64,000 bases of DNA from Mucilaginibacter phenanthrenivorans (GTDB lineage: Bacteria; Bacteroidota; Bacteroidia; Sphingobacteriales; Sphingobacteriaceae), in assembly GCF_024721155.1 (NCBI RefSeq), contig NZ_JAHVAP010000001.1, positions 744,001 through 808,000 of the forward strand, written 5' to 3'. The position numbers and the translations under genes were made by a program. Position 1 is the stretch's first letter, and each line of letters starts with the position of its first letter. Of the stretch, positions 52,984 to 61,197 are shown in pieces. Below the pieces are notes generated by a model. That model did no database searches. It saw only the letters and a program-made list of their open reading frames with translations, and was not told where the DNA came from.

Positions 52984-54099
52984 ATGGAAGAGAAGGACTG
53001 GTATATTATAAACGATATTGATCAATTAGATACGCCTGCTTTGGTTGTTTATCCCGACAGGGTAAAACAAAACATTGCGACGCTTATCGGTATGATCGAC
53101 AATGTTAACAGGTTGCGCCCGCACGTTAAAACACATAAGAGCAAGGATGTAACGCGGTTAATGCTTGAGGCTGGTATTACTAAATTCAAGTGTGCCACAA
53201 TTGCCGAAGCTGAAATTCTGGGAATGTGCAATGCCCCGGATGTTTTGCTGGCCTATCAGCCGGTTGGGCCGAAGTTAAAACGGTTCGTCAATCTCATACT
53301 TGCCTATCCCGATACTCTTTTTTCTTGCCTTATAGATAATCTGGCAGCTGCCATTGAAATATCTGATGTCGCAGTTCAAAATAATTTAAAGATTTCTATT
53401 TATATCGATTTAAATGTTGGACAAAATAGAACAGGGATTAAACCAGGTCACAACGCCTCAACGCTTTATGAAGAGGCTTCCGCCTTGCCGGGAATAAACG
53501 TGTTAGGTCTGCACGCTTATGACGGGCATATTCATGAAGCCGATCTTGCAATCCGCACAACTGAATGCAATGAAGGCTTTGCGACTGTATTAAAACTTCA
53601 ATCAACATTAAAAGAAAATGGCTTTACCGAGCCTGCAATTATTGCCGGAGGCTCGCCAACATTCCCTATCCATGCAAAACGGAAAGAGATAGAATGCAGC
53701 CCCGGAACCTTTGTTTATTGGGACAAGGGCTATCAAACATCGTTTAAAGAGCAGGCATTTTTACCTGCGGCGTTGGTTGTATCAAGGATTATTTCACTTC
53801 CTGATGAAACAAAGCTATGTTTAGATCTTGGGCATAAATCAATCGCTTCTGAAAGAGAATTAAAAACACGCGTTTATTTGATAGACGCACCCGGATTGGA
53901 AGCGGTAAGTCAAAGCGAGGAACACCTGGTTGTAGAAGCGGGCAAAGGGCACGGTTACAAAGTTGGCGATGTAATTTACGGAATGCCTTATCATGTTTGC
54001 CCAACCGTTGCGTTGTATGAACGGGCAATTACAGTAGAAGACAACCAAATAAGCGGCGAATGGAAAAATATCGCCAGAGACAGGATGATAACAATATGA
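52984..54099 (+). CDS. Fold-type III PLP enzyme of the D-serine dehydratase / D-threonine aldolase family
   Basis: A 371-residue enzyme with an alanine-racemase-like barrel and a C-terminal beta domain. The PLP region R-P-H-V-K-T-H-K lies at 45-52. A conserved metal pair is H337-V-C339 in Y-H-V-C-P-T. In characterised family members D-serine dehydratase holds zinc through His and Cys with this H-x-C spacing, whereas D-threonine aldolase uses H-x-D; the Cys therefore favours D-serine dehydratase-type chemistry, which yields 2-aminoacrylate and finally pyruvate plus ammonia. The RidA gene is 21 bases upstream and the M19 dipeptidase gene follows. Confidence 0.86.
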   Translation: MEEKDWYIINDIDQLDTPALVVYPDRVKQNIATLIGMIDNVNRLRPHVKTHKSKDVTRLMLEAGITKFKCATIAEAEILGMCNAPDVLLAYQPVGPKLKRFVNLILAYPDTLFSCLIDNLAAAIEISDVAVQNNLKISIYIDLNVGQNRTGIKPGHNASTLYEEASALPGINVLGLHAYDGHIHEADLAIRTTECNEGFATVLKLQSTLKENGFTEPAIIAGGSPTFPIHAKRKEIECSPGTFVYWDKGYQTSFKEQAFLPAALVVSRIISLPDETKLCLDLGHKSIASERELKTRVYLIDAPGLEAVSQSEEHLVVEAGKGHGYKVGDVIYGMPYHVCPTVALYERAITVEDNQISGEWKNIARDRMITI

Positions 54100-54105
54100 T
54101 TTTAT

Positions 54106-54176
54106 GTAGAGACGCAATACTTTGCATCTCTGAAATATATTTAAGCACAAGGAGACACAAAATATTGTGTCTCTAC
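54106..54176. repeat. Two tandem GTAGAGACGCAA-type palindromes
   Basis: Copy 1 (54106-54131) and copy 2 (54151-54176) are imperfect palindromes with AGAGACxCAA arms around A+T centres. Copy 2 has a perfect 9-bp stem (54152-54160 with 54165-54173). The outer arms GTAGAGACGCAA and TTGTGTCTCTAC also match each other with one change, so the block can fold as one larger cruciform. This is a dispersed-repeat style sequence in the gap between two genes. Confidence 0.75.
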
Positions 54177-54189
54177 AAATGATATACAC

Positions 54190-55260
54190 ATGTTTACCAT
54201 CGATGCCCACTTAGACCTTAGCATGAACGCGCTGGAATGGAACCGCGATTTGCGGAAACCTGTTACTGAAATCAACGAACGTGAAAAAGGATTGACAGAC
54301 AAACCGGACCGTGCAAAAGGGGTAGTTTCACTACCGGAATTAAGAAGAGGAAATATAGGGCTGGTTGTAGGTACGCAAATAGCGCGTTATGTGGCTCCAG
54401 ATAATCCATTGCCAGGCTGGCATTCACCGGAGCAGGCCTGGGCGCAAACACAGGGCCAGCTTGCCTGGTACAAGGCAATGGAAGATGCGGGCGAAATGGT
54501 TCAGATAAACAACCTGGATAGCCTGGAAAAACATATTAATCTTTGGGATGATGGGTTACTTAATGAAACCAAGCCGGTTGGCTACATTTTAAGCCTGGAA
54601 GGCGCTGATTCAATAGTTACAATTGGCCATTTGGAACGCGCCTACAACTACGGGTTAAGGGCTGTGGGGCCTGCTCATTACGGTCCCGGTCGCTACGCGC
54701 AAGGTACCGATGCCACCGGGTATATGGGGCAGGTAGGCCATGAACTGTTAAAGGAAATGGAACGCCTGAACATTATTTTAGATGCCACTCATTTGTGCGA
54801 TGACAGCTTTTGGGAGGCGCTTGGTCATTTCAACGGGCATGTTTGGGCGAGCCATAACAATTGTCGTGCCCTTGTTAACCATAACAGGCAGTTTAGTGAC
54901 GAGCAGATTAAGGAATTAATAAACCGGGGCGCAGTGATAGGCGGGGCATTAGACGCATGGATGATGGTGCCGAACTGGGTAAGAGGAAAATCTGATCCAA
55001 AACAAATGAATTGCAATTTGGATGTGATGATAGATCATACAGATCATATTTGCCAGATTGCAGGAAATGCCTTACATGTGGGCATAGGCTCGGACCTGGA
55101 CGGCGCATTTGGCCGCGAACAATGCCCTTATGATTTGGAAACTATTGCCGATCTTCAAAAAATACCTGCCCTTTTCAAAAAACGTGGTTATAGCGATGCA
55201 GATATAGAAAACCTTATGCACGGCAACTGGTTAAGGTTTTTACGCAACGCCTGGAAATAA
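54190..55260 (+). CDS. Membrane dipeptidase-like protein (peptidase family M19)
   Basis: A 356-residue TIM-barrel metallohydrolase of the renal dipeptidase family. The first metal pair is H7-L-D9 in I-D-A-H-L-D-L; a bridging glutamate occurs in I-L-S-L-E-G-A-D near residue 136; and further metal-region histidines are in D-A-T-H-L-C-D and W-A-S-H-N-N-C. The C-terminal G-I-G-S-D-L-D-G is also standard. No signal peptide is present, so it acts in the cytosol. M19 enzymes cleave dipeptides, including those with a C-terminal D-residue, which fits the D-amino-acid enzyme encoded before it. Confidence 0.9.
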   Translation: MFTIDAHLDLSMNALEWNRDLRKPVTEINEREKGLTDKPDRAKGVVSLPELRRGNIGLVVGTQIARYVAPDNPLPGWHSPEQAWAQTQGQLAWYKAMEDAGEMVQINNLDSLEKHINLWDDGLLNETKPVGYILSLEGADSIVTIGHLERAYNYGLRAVGPAHYGPGRYAQGTDATGYMGQVGHELLKEMERLNIILDATHLCDDSFWEALGHFNGHVWASHNNCRALVNHNRQFSDEQIKELINRGAVIGGALDAWMMVPNWVRGKSDPKQMNCNLDVMIDHTDHICQIAGNALHVGIGSDLDGAFGREQCPYDLETIADLQKIPALFKKRGYSDADIENLMHGNWLRFLRNAWK

Positions 55261-55262
55261 AT

Positions 55263-55275
55263 AATCGGTGTAATC
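55263..55275. repeat. Third copy of AATCGGTGTAATC
   Basis: This 13-base word is identical to 42571-42583 and again sits in a short intergenic gap, here between the M19 and GH63-like genes. Confidence 0.55.
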
Positions 55276-55289
55276 ACCTCTCTAATAAT

Positions 55290-57887
55290 ATGAATGCAGA
55301 ACAAACGAGATTAAAAGATTCAACCTGGAAAAAGTGGGGGCCGTATGTAAGTGACCGACAGTGGGGAACTGTGCGGGAGGATTATAGCGCAAACGGTGAC
55401 GCCTGGAACTATATAACCCATGATATGGCACGCAGCAAGGCGTACCGTTGGGGCGAGGAGGGTATAGGAGGCATCTGCGATAGCGAACAATTGCTTTGTT
55501 TTTCAGTGGCATTTTGGAATAAAAAAGATCCTATTATAAAGGAACGCTATTTCGGATTGAGCAACCCCGAGGGAAACCATGGCGAAGATGTAAAGGAGCT
55601 ATATTATTACCTCGACAATACACCTACGCATTCATACCAAAAAATGCTTTATAAATATCCCCAGCAGGAATATCCCTATGCCTGGCTGGTGGATGAAAAC
55701 AAACGGCGAAGCCGCAACGAACCGGAATTTGAGTTGATAGACACTGGCATTTTTAACCAGGACGCTTATTTTGATGTATTCATAGAATATGCGAAGAACA
55801 CACAACACGATCTTTTAATCAAAATTACCATCAACAACAGGGGAAGCCAGGATGCTGCCTTAAATGTGTTGCCTACTATTTGGTTTCGTAATACCTGGGC
55901 GTGGGGATATGATAACTATACACCTGAGCTAACAGCCGACTCGCATGGAGTGATCGAAGTATATCATGAGGCTTTGGGGCAACTGTGGTTAAACGCCGAA
56001 GGAGAACCCGACCTGTTATTTTGTGATAACGAAACCAATACCAAGCGTCTTTACAACTCGGACGATGGCAAGCAGTTTTATAAGGATGGCATCAACGATC
56101 ACCTAATCCACGGCGCTGACACAATCAACCCAAAAAAAACCGGAACAAAAGCTGTTGTAAATTTTGATGTAGATGTACCTGCAAAGCAAAGTGTTACCTT
56201 GCGGTTGAGGCTATCGAACAACGCAAGCAATGGTTTTGATGATTTTGATCGATTATTTGACGCAAGGAAGCATGAAGCTGATCAATTTTATTCGGAGCTT
56301 CAGACAGCTAACAAAAACGCAGACAAAATTTTAGTAGAACGTCAGGCTTTGGCGGGAATGCTTTGGAACAAGCAGTTTTATTATTACGACATTAACCACT
56401 GGCTGCATGGTGATCCGGCAGAGCCAAGACCACCTGCTGCAAGAATAAATGCACGGAACAGCAAGTGGACACATTTCAATACCAAAGATATTATCTCAAT
56501 GCCTGACAAATGGGAATATCCATGGTTTGCGGCATGGGACTTGGCTTTTCATTGTATTCCCTTGGCTAAGGTGGATATGTCATTCGCCAAGCATCAGCTT
56601 ACTTTGCTTATTAAGGATTGGTATATGCATCCCAATGGCCAGTTACCTGCTTATGAATGGGACTTTAATGATGCCAATCCGCCGGTGCACGCTATGGTTA
56701 CATGGAAAATTTACCAGCAGGATAAGGCTGCAAATAATGGAGTGGGGGATACTTATTTTTTAGAACGCATCTTTCACAAATTGATGTTAAATTTTACGTG
56801 GTGGGTTAATCGTAAGGATGCATCAGGTAATAATATTTTTGAAGGAGGCTTTCTTGGCCTTGATAACATTGGTGTCTTCGACAGGAATACGCGTTTGCCG
56901 ATGGGCGAACACCTGGAACAGGCTGATGGCACCAGCTGGATGGCAATATACTCATTAAACCTGCTCCGCATCGCCGCTGAACTTGCTGAAAGCAATAAAG
57001 CTTACAATGACATAGCAAGTAAGTTTTTTGAGCACTTTATTTACATTGCCGGAGCCATATCAAACATCGGGCAGGATAACGAAGGGCTTTGGGACGACGC
57101 AGACGGCTTTTTTTACGACCAGATACGTCTCCCGGATAACAGCACGCAAAAAATGAAGGTACGTAGCATTGTCGGCCTGATTCCGTTAATTGCTGCCGAG
57201 GTGCTGGATGAAAACGATATTTTGAATAACCCGATATTCAGTAACCGGATGAAATGGTTCACAGAAAACCGGCCCGACCTTGCGTCGCTTGTATCAAGGT
57301 GGAATGAAACCAAAACGCCCGGTAAGCATTTGGTAAGCTTGTTGCGCGGCTACCGCATGAAATCGCTGCTTAAATATTTGCTTGACGAAAACGAATTTTT
57401 AAGTGATTATGGCATCCGTTCGGTTTCAAAATATCACCTAAACAACCCGTATCATGTGGCTGTTGATGGAATAGAGTTCAGCATAAAATATACCCCGGCA
57501 GAAAGCGATAGTGGCTTATTTGGCGGCAACAGCAATTGGCGTGGCCCAATCTGGATGCCGATGAATTATTTGTTGATAGAGAGCCTGCATAAATTCTTTC
57601 AATATTATGGCGACGACTTCAAAATAGAGTGCCCGACCAATTCAGGTAATTTCATGAACCTGCAGCAGGTCGCTAGTGAGCTGTATCGCCGGGTTTCCAA
57701 TTTATTTTTAAGGAACGGGGATGGTAAAAGAGCAGTTTTCGGCGAGTATGAAAAAATGCAAAACGATCCGGATTTTAACGATCACATCCTTTTTTATGAA
57801 TATTTTGATGGTGATACAGGACGAGGTCTTGGTGCATCACATCAAACCGGTTGGACAGGGTTAATTGCTACTTGTTTATTTTATTAG
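55290..57887 (+). CDS. GH63/MGH1-like glucosidase
   Basis: An 865-residue protein without a signal peptide. It belongs to the (alpha/alpha)6-barrel glycosidases related to mannosyl-oligosaccharide glucosidase: W-F-A-A-W-D-L-A-F-H near residue 411, with the aspartate that normally acts as general acid, then G-Q-L-P-A-Y-E-W-D-F-N-D near 450, L-D-N-I-G-V-F-D-R near 525, and S-N-W-R-G-P-I-W-M-P-M-N-Y near 750. Related enzymes release glucose or mannosylglycerate-type sugars. The true substrate is unknown. It ends two bases before the end of a convergent gene. Confidence 0.85.
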   Translation: MNAEQTRLKDSTWKKWGPYVSDRQWGTVREDYSANGDAWNYITHDMARSKAYRWGEEGIGGICDSEQLLCFSVAFWNKKDPIIKERYFGLSNPEGNHGEDVKELYYYLDNTPTHSYQKMLYKYPQQEYPYAWLVDENKRRSRNEPEFELIDTGIFNQDAYFDVFIEYAKNTQHDLLIKITINNRGSQDAALNVLPTIWFRNTWAWGYDNYTPELTADSHGVIEVYHEALGQLWLNAEGEPDLLFCDNETNTKRLYNSDDGKQFYKDGINDHLIHGADTINPKKTGTKAVVNFDVDVPAKQSVTLRLRLSNNASNGFDDFDRLFDARKHEADQFYSELQTANKNADKILVERQALAGMLWNKQFYYYDINHWLHGDPAEPRPPAARINARNSKWTHFNTKDIISMPDKWEYPWFAAWDLAFHCIPLAKVDMSFAKHQLTLLIKDWYMHPNGQLPAYEWDFNDANPPVHAMVTWKIYQQDKAANNGVGDTYFLERIFHKLMLNFTWWVNRKDASGNNIFEGGFLGLDNIGVFDRNTRLPMGEHLEQADGTSWMAIYSLNLLRIAAELAESNKAYNDIASKFFEHFIYIAGAISNIGQDNEGLWDDADGFFYDQIRLPDNSTQKMKVRSIVGLIPLIAAEVLDENDILNNPIFSNRMKWFTENRPDLASLVSRWNETKTPGKHLVSLLRGYRMKSLLKYLLDENEFLSDYGIRSVSKYHLNNPYHVAVDGIEFSIKYTPAESDSGLFGGNSNWRGPIWMPMNYLLIESLHKFFQYYGDDFKIECPTNSGNFMNLQQVASELYRRVSNLFLRNGDGKRAVFGEYEKMQNDPDFNDHILFYEYFDGDTGRGLGASHQTGWTGLIATCLFY

Positions 57888-57889
57888 GG

Positions 57890-58729
57890 TCAATTCCCGC
57901 CAATAAATTTTTTATTTTCTAACGACTGTTGAACCTGTTGCGGCAACGCTGATAATAAATTATACCCGGTTGCATCCTCAATGTTTTTTACCGTACAGGT
58001 ATAATTCATCCAGTTGTTAGAAATATTATTGTCGTTGGGGGTGTCTATTGCAACAACCTGTGTATTCTCATCAATTCGCGCCAGGTCATCATCTCCTTCA
58101 GGCAATATAACTGCAACCTTCCAGATATGCGCGGGTACATTTATCCTTCCTTTGTCAATGGCGATGGCAAACCCATTTCTCCCGGTACCTCCACTGCCAT
58201 AAACTCCCATTATTATATAAACTTCATTTCCCTTTTTTACCTTATCGCGACAGTAGCTTTCCAGGTGCTCCCAGGTGTGTTCATTATTGTTGGGTGCCTG
58301 CGGAATAATGTTATCCATTAAAAATGTTGCCGAATTTGCATCCGTGGTGCTGGTTCTGTCACCGCTTGGACAGTTATGTCCTTTATCAAATCCCGATCTT
58401 CTGTAGCTGTTGTTATCTGCTTCGTACCAGCCATCGGGCAACGTTTCATCAGGCCGGAAATTATTCAATCGGTCTGTAGCACCCAGGTCGTTGATGCTTA
58501 AATGCCAGCTTACCCAATTGGGTTCACCTTTATCCCTGTTATAACTCTCCATATAATACTGGTGATCTATTAAATAATTATCTGCATTCAAAAGGCTTTT
58601 GCTTGCGTTGCTCGGGTTGCCAAGCGCCATATTACTGTTGTCGGTCTGCTGCGGCTGGTGGCTTTTACAGCCTATTCCTATTATAACAAAAAATCCTAAT
58701 AGATTTATTATTAAACGATTATAACGCAT
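57890..58729 (-). CDS. Secreted DNA/RNA non-specific endonuclease (NucA/EndoG-type)
   Basis: A 279-residue protein with an N-terminal export signal that may be a lipoprotein signal (cysteine at 21, though the lipobox is not perfect). The beta-beta-alpha-metal nuclease core is clear: S-G-F-D-K-G-H118-N-C-P-S-G-D-R, with H118 as the general base and a later N-N-N-E-H-T-W-E-H-L-E carrying the magnesium-binding asparagine. It should degrade nucleic acid outside the cell or in the periplasm, probably to scavenge phosphate and nucleosides. The classical D-R-G-H is D-K-G-H here. Confidence 0.92.
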   Translation of the reverse strand: MRYNRLIINLLGFFVIIGIGCKSHQPQQTDNSNMALGNPSNASKSLLNADNYLIDHQYYMESYNRDKGEPNWVSWHLSINDLGATDRLNNFRPDETLPDGWYEADNNSYRRSGFDKGHNCPSGDRTSTTDANSATFLMDNIIPQAPNNNEHTWEHLESYCRDKVKKGNEVYIIMGVYGSGGTGRNGFAIAIDKGRINVPAHIWKVAVILPEGDDDLARIDENTQVVAIDTPNDNNISNNWMNYTCTVKNIEDATGYNLLSALPQQVQQSLENKKFIGGN

Positions 58730-58748
58730 TTGTTTTTATTGTGATAGT

Positions 58749-58756
58749 CAAAAGTA
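58749..58756 (-). promoter_or_regulatory. Candidate -7 element (TACTTTTG) for the endonuclease gene
   Basis: An exact TAnnTTTG match on the minus strand, ending 19 bases upstream of the endonuclease start. Confidence 0.4.
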
Positions 58757-58855
58757 CCCGCAGGAAATATAGGAATATTAGGTGGTTTTGGTCTAAGCAT
58801 TGCCGATAGCCGCGGGGTGCAGGCTTTAACATAAAGAATAACAGGCTAATAAAAA

Positions 58856-58892
58856 GCAAAAGCCGCCCAAAGTTATCCAGGGCGGCTTTTGC
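58856..58892 (-). terminator. Rho-independent terminator for the paralogous gene pair
   Basis: A perfect 13-bp stem (58856-58868 with 58880-58892, core AAAAGCCGCCC) closes an 11-base loop. On the minus strand it is followed by a T run (TTTTTATT). It stands 36 bases past the stop at 58929 and separates the pair from the endonuclease promoter. Confidence 0.9.
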
Positions 58893-58928
58893 CGTTATGT
58901 TTTTACAACAACCAAATAAGTAAAGTTT

Positions 58929-59276
58929 TTACGATGCAGGTGTCGGTTTTATTGCTATCCTGATGGTACTAACGCGATTTTTTAACCATTGGTAAATGGT
59001 AGAATACTCCAGGTAATTCCTGATGGTGTCATCATTACGGATTGTAGTTACTAAATCTCTTAAAATACTTCTTAAAGGAGACGTTTTACTAACGTTTGTA
59101 ACAATCTCTTCAATCTGGTCTGCATAAACTACCGCCTCGTACTCATTGTCGAAAATTAGCTCAGTTTCGCTGTCGCCTTTTTCCTTAATGCCTTTTGATG
59201 GAGTTGGCAAATGGTAGTTTTTAAAATCAGCTGTTGTTAGTTTGGTTTGGCCTGTTGGAATGTTGATACGTAACAT
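58929..59276 (-). CDS. Unrecognised protein, second of a tandem paralogous pair
   Basis: A 115-residue soluble protein. It shares with the upstream gene the start M-L-x-I, L-P-x-P-x-x-G near residue 30, F-D-N-E-Y-E-A-V-V-Y-A-D-Q near 43, and I-R-N-D near 83, but continues with an extra C-terminal segment (Y-Q-W-L-K-N-R-V-S-T-I-R-I-A). No database family came to mind. It lies 23 bases after the paralog and ends at a terminator, so the two form an operon. Confidence 0.75.
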   Translation of the reverse strand: MLRINIPTGQTKLTTADFKNYHLPTPSKGIKEKGDSETELIFDNEYEAVVYADQIEEIVTNVSKTSPLRSILRDLVTTIRNDDTIRNYLEYSTIYQWLKNRVSTIRIAIKPTPAS

Positions 59277-59299
59277 AAGTTTTATTTTTAGTGCTTAAA

Positions 59300-59575
59300 T
59301 TATCCTGTATAACTCTGTACAAATTCGTCATTGCGTATAGCCATAATAACGTCGCTAATAGCAATATATTGGGGCGTCGACTTATCGTCCAGTTCGTCGG
59401 CTAAGTTTTCCAATTGTGCTGCGTATATAACAGCTTCCTCTTCATTCTCAAATTTCAATATCAAATCGTTATTAATTTCCGCGTCAACTCCGCTTGGCGG
59501 TGCCGGTAGCTCATATTCCTCAAAGGTTGAGAAGTTAAGATTCGAATTAGCAGAAGAAACAGTTATATGAAGCAT
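59300..59575 (-). CDS. Unrecognised protein, first of a tandem paralogous pair
   Basis: A 91-residue soluble acidic protein: M-L-H-I-T-V, Y-E-L-P-A-P-P-S-G near residue 20, F-E-N-E-E-E-A-V-I-Y-A-A-Q near 42 and I-R-N-D-E-F near 81. The pattern is one beta strand, a proline-rich turn, a strand and two helices. It is clearly related to the product of 58929-59276 and probably arose with it by duplication. It is divergent from the ethanolamine permease gene. Confidence 0.75.
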   Translation of the reverse strand: MLHITVSSANSNLNFSTFEEYELPAPPSGVDAEINNDLILKFENEEEAVIYAAQLENLADELDDKSTPQYIAISDVIMAIRNDEFVQSYTG

Positions 59576-59631
59576 AATTTTATTGTCAAATTACGGGGTG
59601 TCCGGTAATTGTTCAACACGGTAAAGTTAAA

Positions 59632-59688
59632 GGTGTTTTAACAATTTTACATTTAATTATTGTTAAGTTTTACATAGTTTTCAACACC
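59632..59688. promoter_or_regulatory. Nested inverted repeat upstream of the ethanolamine genes
   Basis: GGTGTT (59632-59637) pairs with AACACC (59683-59688) and encloses TTAACAAT (59638-59645) pairing with ATTGTTAA (59659-59666). It stands between the divergent unknown pair and the permease gene. It could be an operator or a leader hairpin; it is not recognisable as a cobalamin riboswitch. Confidence 0.4.
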
Positions 59689-59780
59689 ACCTCCTAACAA
59701 TTACATAATACGTGCCATTTTGAAATAACGTTGTCTTTGACTATTTTAATGCGGTGATTAAATTAACCCCTGCATCAACT

Positions 59781-61115
59781 ATGACGGCTACAAAATCGGA
59801 ACAATTAAAACGCGTTTTAAAACCTATTCATCTCTGGGCCATTGCTGTAAGCCTGGTTATATCAGGCGAGTACTTCGGCTGGAACTTCGGTTGGAAATCT
59901 GCCGGAACCATCGGCTTTTTGATAGCAACAGTGGTTATTACTATCATGTATATAACTTTTATCTTCAGTTATACTGAATTAACAACTTCAATTCCCCATG
60001 CAGGCGGTGCATTTGCCTATGCTTACCGGGCGATGGGACCCATTGGGGGACTAGTTGCCGGTTACGCAACGCTTATTGATTTTCTGTTTGCCACCCCCGC
60101 AATAGCCTTTGGATTGGGGGCGTATCTTCATTTTTTAGATCCCGACATACCTGTTTTATATTCTGCGCTATTTTTTAATGTTGTATTTATCGTGATAAAT
60201 ATTTTAGGTGTAAAGGAGTCGGCAACATTTTCCTTAGTAATTACACTGCTCGCTGTTGCTGAATTATTGCTCTATCTGGGAATAGTTTCCCCACATTTTA
60301 AGGCTGATAATTTTTTGAGTAACCCCATGCCATTCGGATTATCGGGCATTTTTGCGTCGTTGCCTTATGCCGTATGGTTTTACCTGGCCATTGAAGGCGT
60401 TGCAATGGTTGCTGAAGAGGTTAAAGACCCTAAGCGGAATATCCCAAAGGGATATATTTCTGGATTGGCTACACTGATATTCTTGGCCTTTGGCGTTATG
60501 GTGTTTACCGGCGGCATTACAGATTGGCGAAAACTAAGCAGCCTTGATTATCCTTTACCTGAAGCCATTAGTATCGTATTGGGTAAAGCAAGCAGTTTAA
60601 CCAGTATCTTTGCCAGTATAGGTCTATTTGGGCTGATCGCTTCCTTTCATGGTACCATATTGGCTTCATCCCGGCAGGTATTTGCCATGGCGCGCAGCGG
60701 TTATTTACCAAGATTTTTGTCGACAGTTAATCATAGATTTAAAACACCGCACTGGGCAATCATTGCCGGTGGTGTTATCAGCTTTATCGCGCTTTATACC
60801 GGTACTACTGATAAGGTTGTTATTATATCGGTGATAGGGGCTATATTGATGTATATGATGAGTATGATCAGTCTTTTCATCCTCCGTAAAAAGGAGCCGG
60901 CGTTAGAGCGGCCATTTGCAGCCCCTCTTTATCCATTATTCCCGGCAATAGCGCTGATAATATCTGCTGTTACGCTGATAACCATTATTTATTTTTATTT
61001 CAGCCTTAGTCTTTTGTTTTTTGCCGGTTTGGTTATCATATCGGCTATTTTTATGTTAATGGGAAAACACAAAGTTAAATTGGTTGAAGAAATGATGGTT
61101 GCGCCGACTAATTAG
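59781..61115 (+). CDS. APC-family permease, probable ethanolamine permease
   Basis: About 444 residues from ATG 59781; an in-frame GTG at 59754 would add nine. Twelve membrane segments are visible. The family marks of ethanolamine permeases are W-A-I-A-V-S-L-V-I-S-G-E-Y-F-G-W-N in span 1, T-S-I-P-H-A-G-G-A-F-A-Y near residue 80, and A-I-E-G-V-A-M-V-A-E-E-V near 215. It would bring in ethanolamine from the environment for the two lyase genes that follow after 82 bases. A role for other amines cannot be excluded by sequence alone, but the context makes ethanolamine likely. Confidence 0.87.
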   Translation: MTATKSEQLKRVLKPIHLWAIAVSLVISGEYFGWNFGWKSAGTIGFLIATVVITIMYITFIFSYTELTTSIPHAGGAFAYAYRAMGPIGGLVAGYATLIDFLFATPAIAFGLGAYLHFLDPDIPVLYSALFFNVVFIVINILGVKESATFSLVITLLAVAELLLYLGIVSPHFKADNFLSNPMPFGLSGIFASLPYAVWFYLAIEGVAMVAEEVKDPKRNIPKGYISGLATLIFLAFGVMVFTGGITDWRKLSSLDYPLPEAISIVLGKASSLTSIFASIGLFGLIASFHGTILASSRQVFAMARSGYLPRFLSTVNHRFKTPHWAIIAGGVISFIALYTGTTDKVVIISVIGAILMYMMSMISLFILRKKEPALERPFAAPLYPLFPAIALIISAVTLITIIYFYFSLSLLFFAGLVIISAIFMLMGKHKVKLVEEMMVAPTN

Positions 61116-61197
61116 AATTGCTTTAACAGATTTTAAAAAACTCGTTAAATAAAAATAATCTATCTTGAAAATCAATCAAATTCTTAAATCGTGTTAA

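Noticed and set aside
59576..59780. Cobalamin riboswitch before the B12-dependent ethanolamine genes
   Set aside because: No B12-box-like conserved sequence was seen; only a nested inverted repeat is present.
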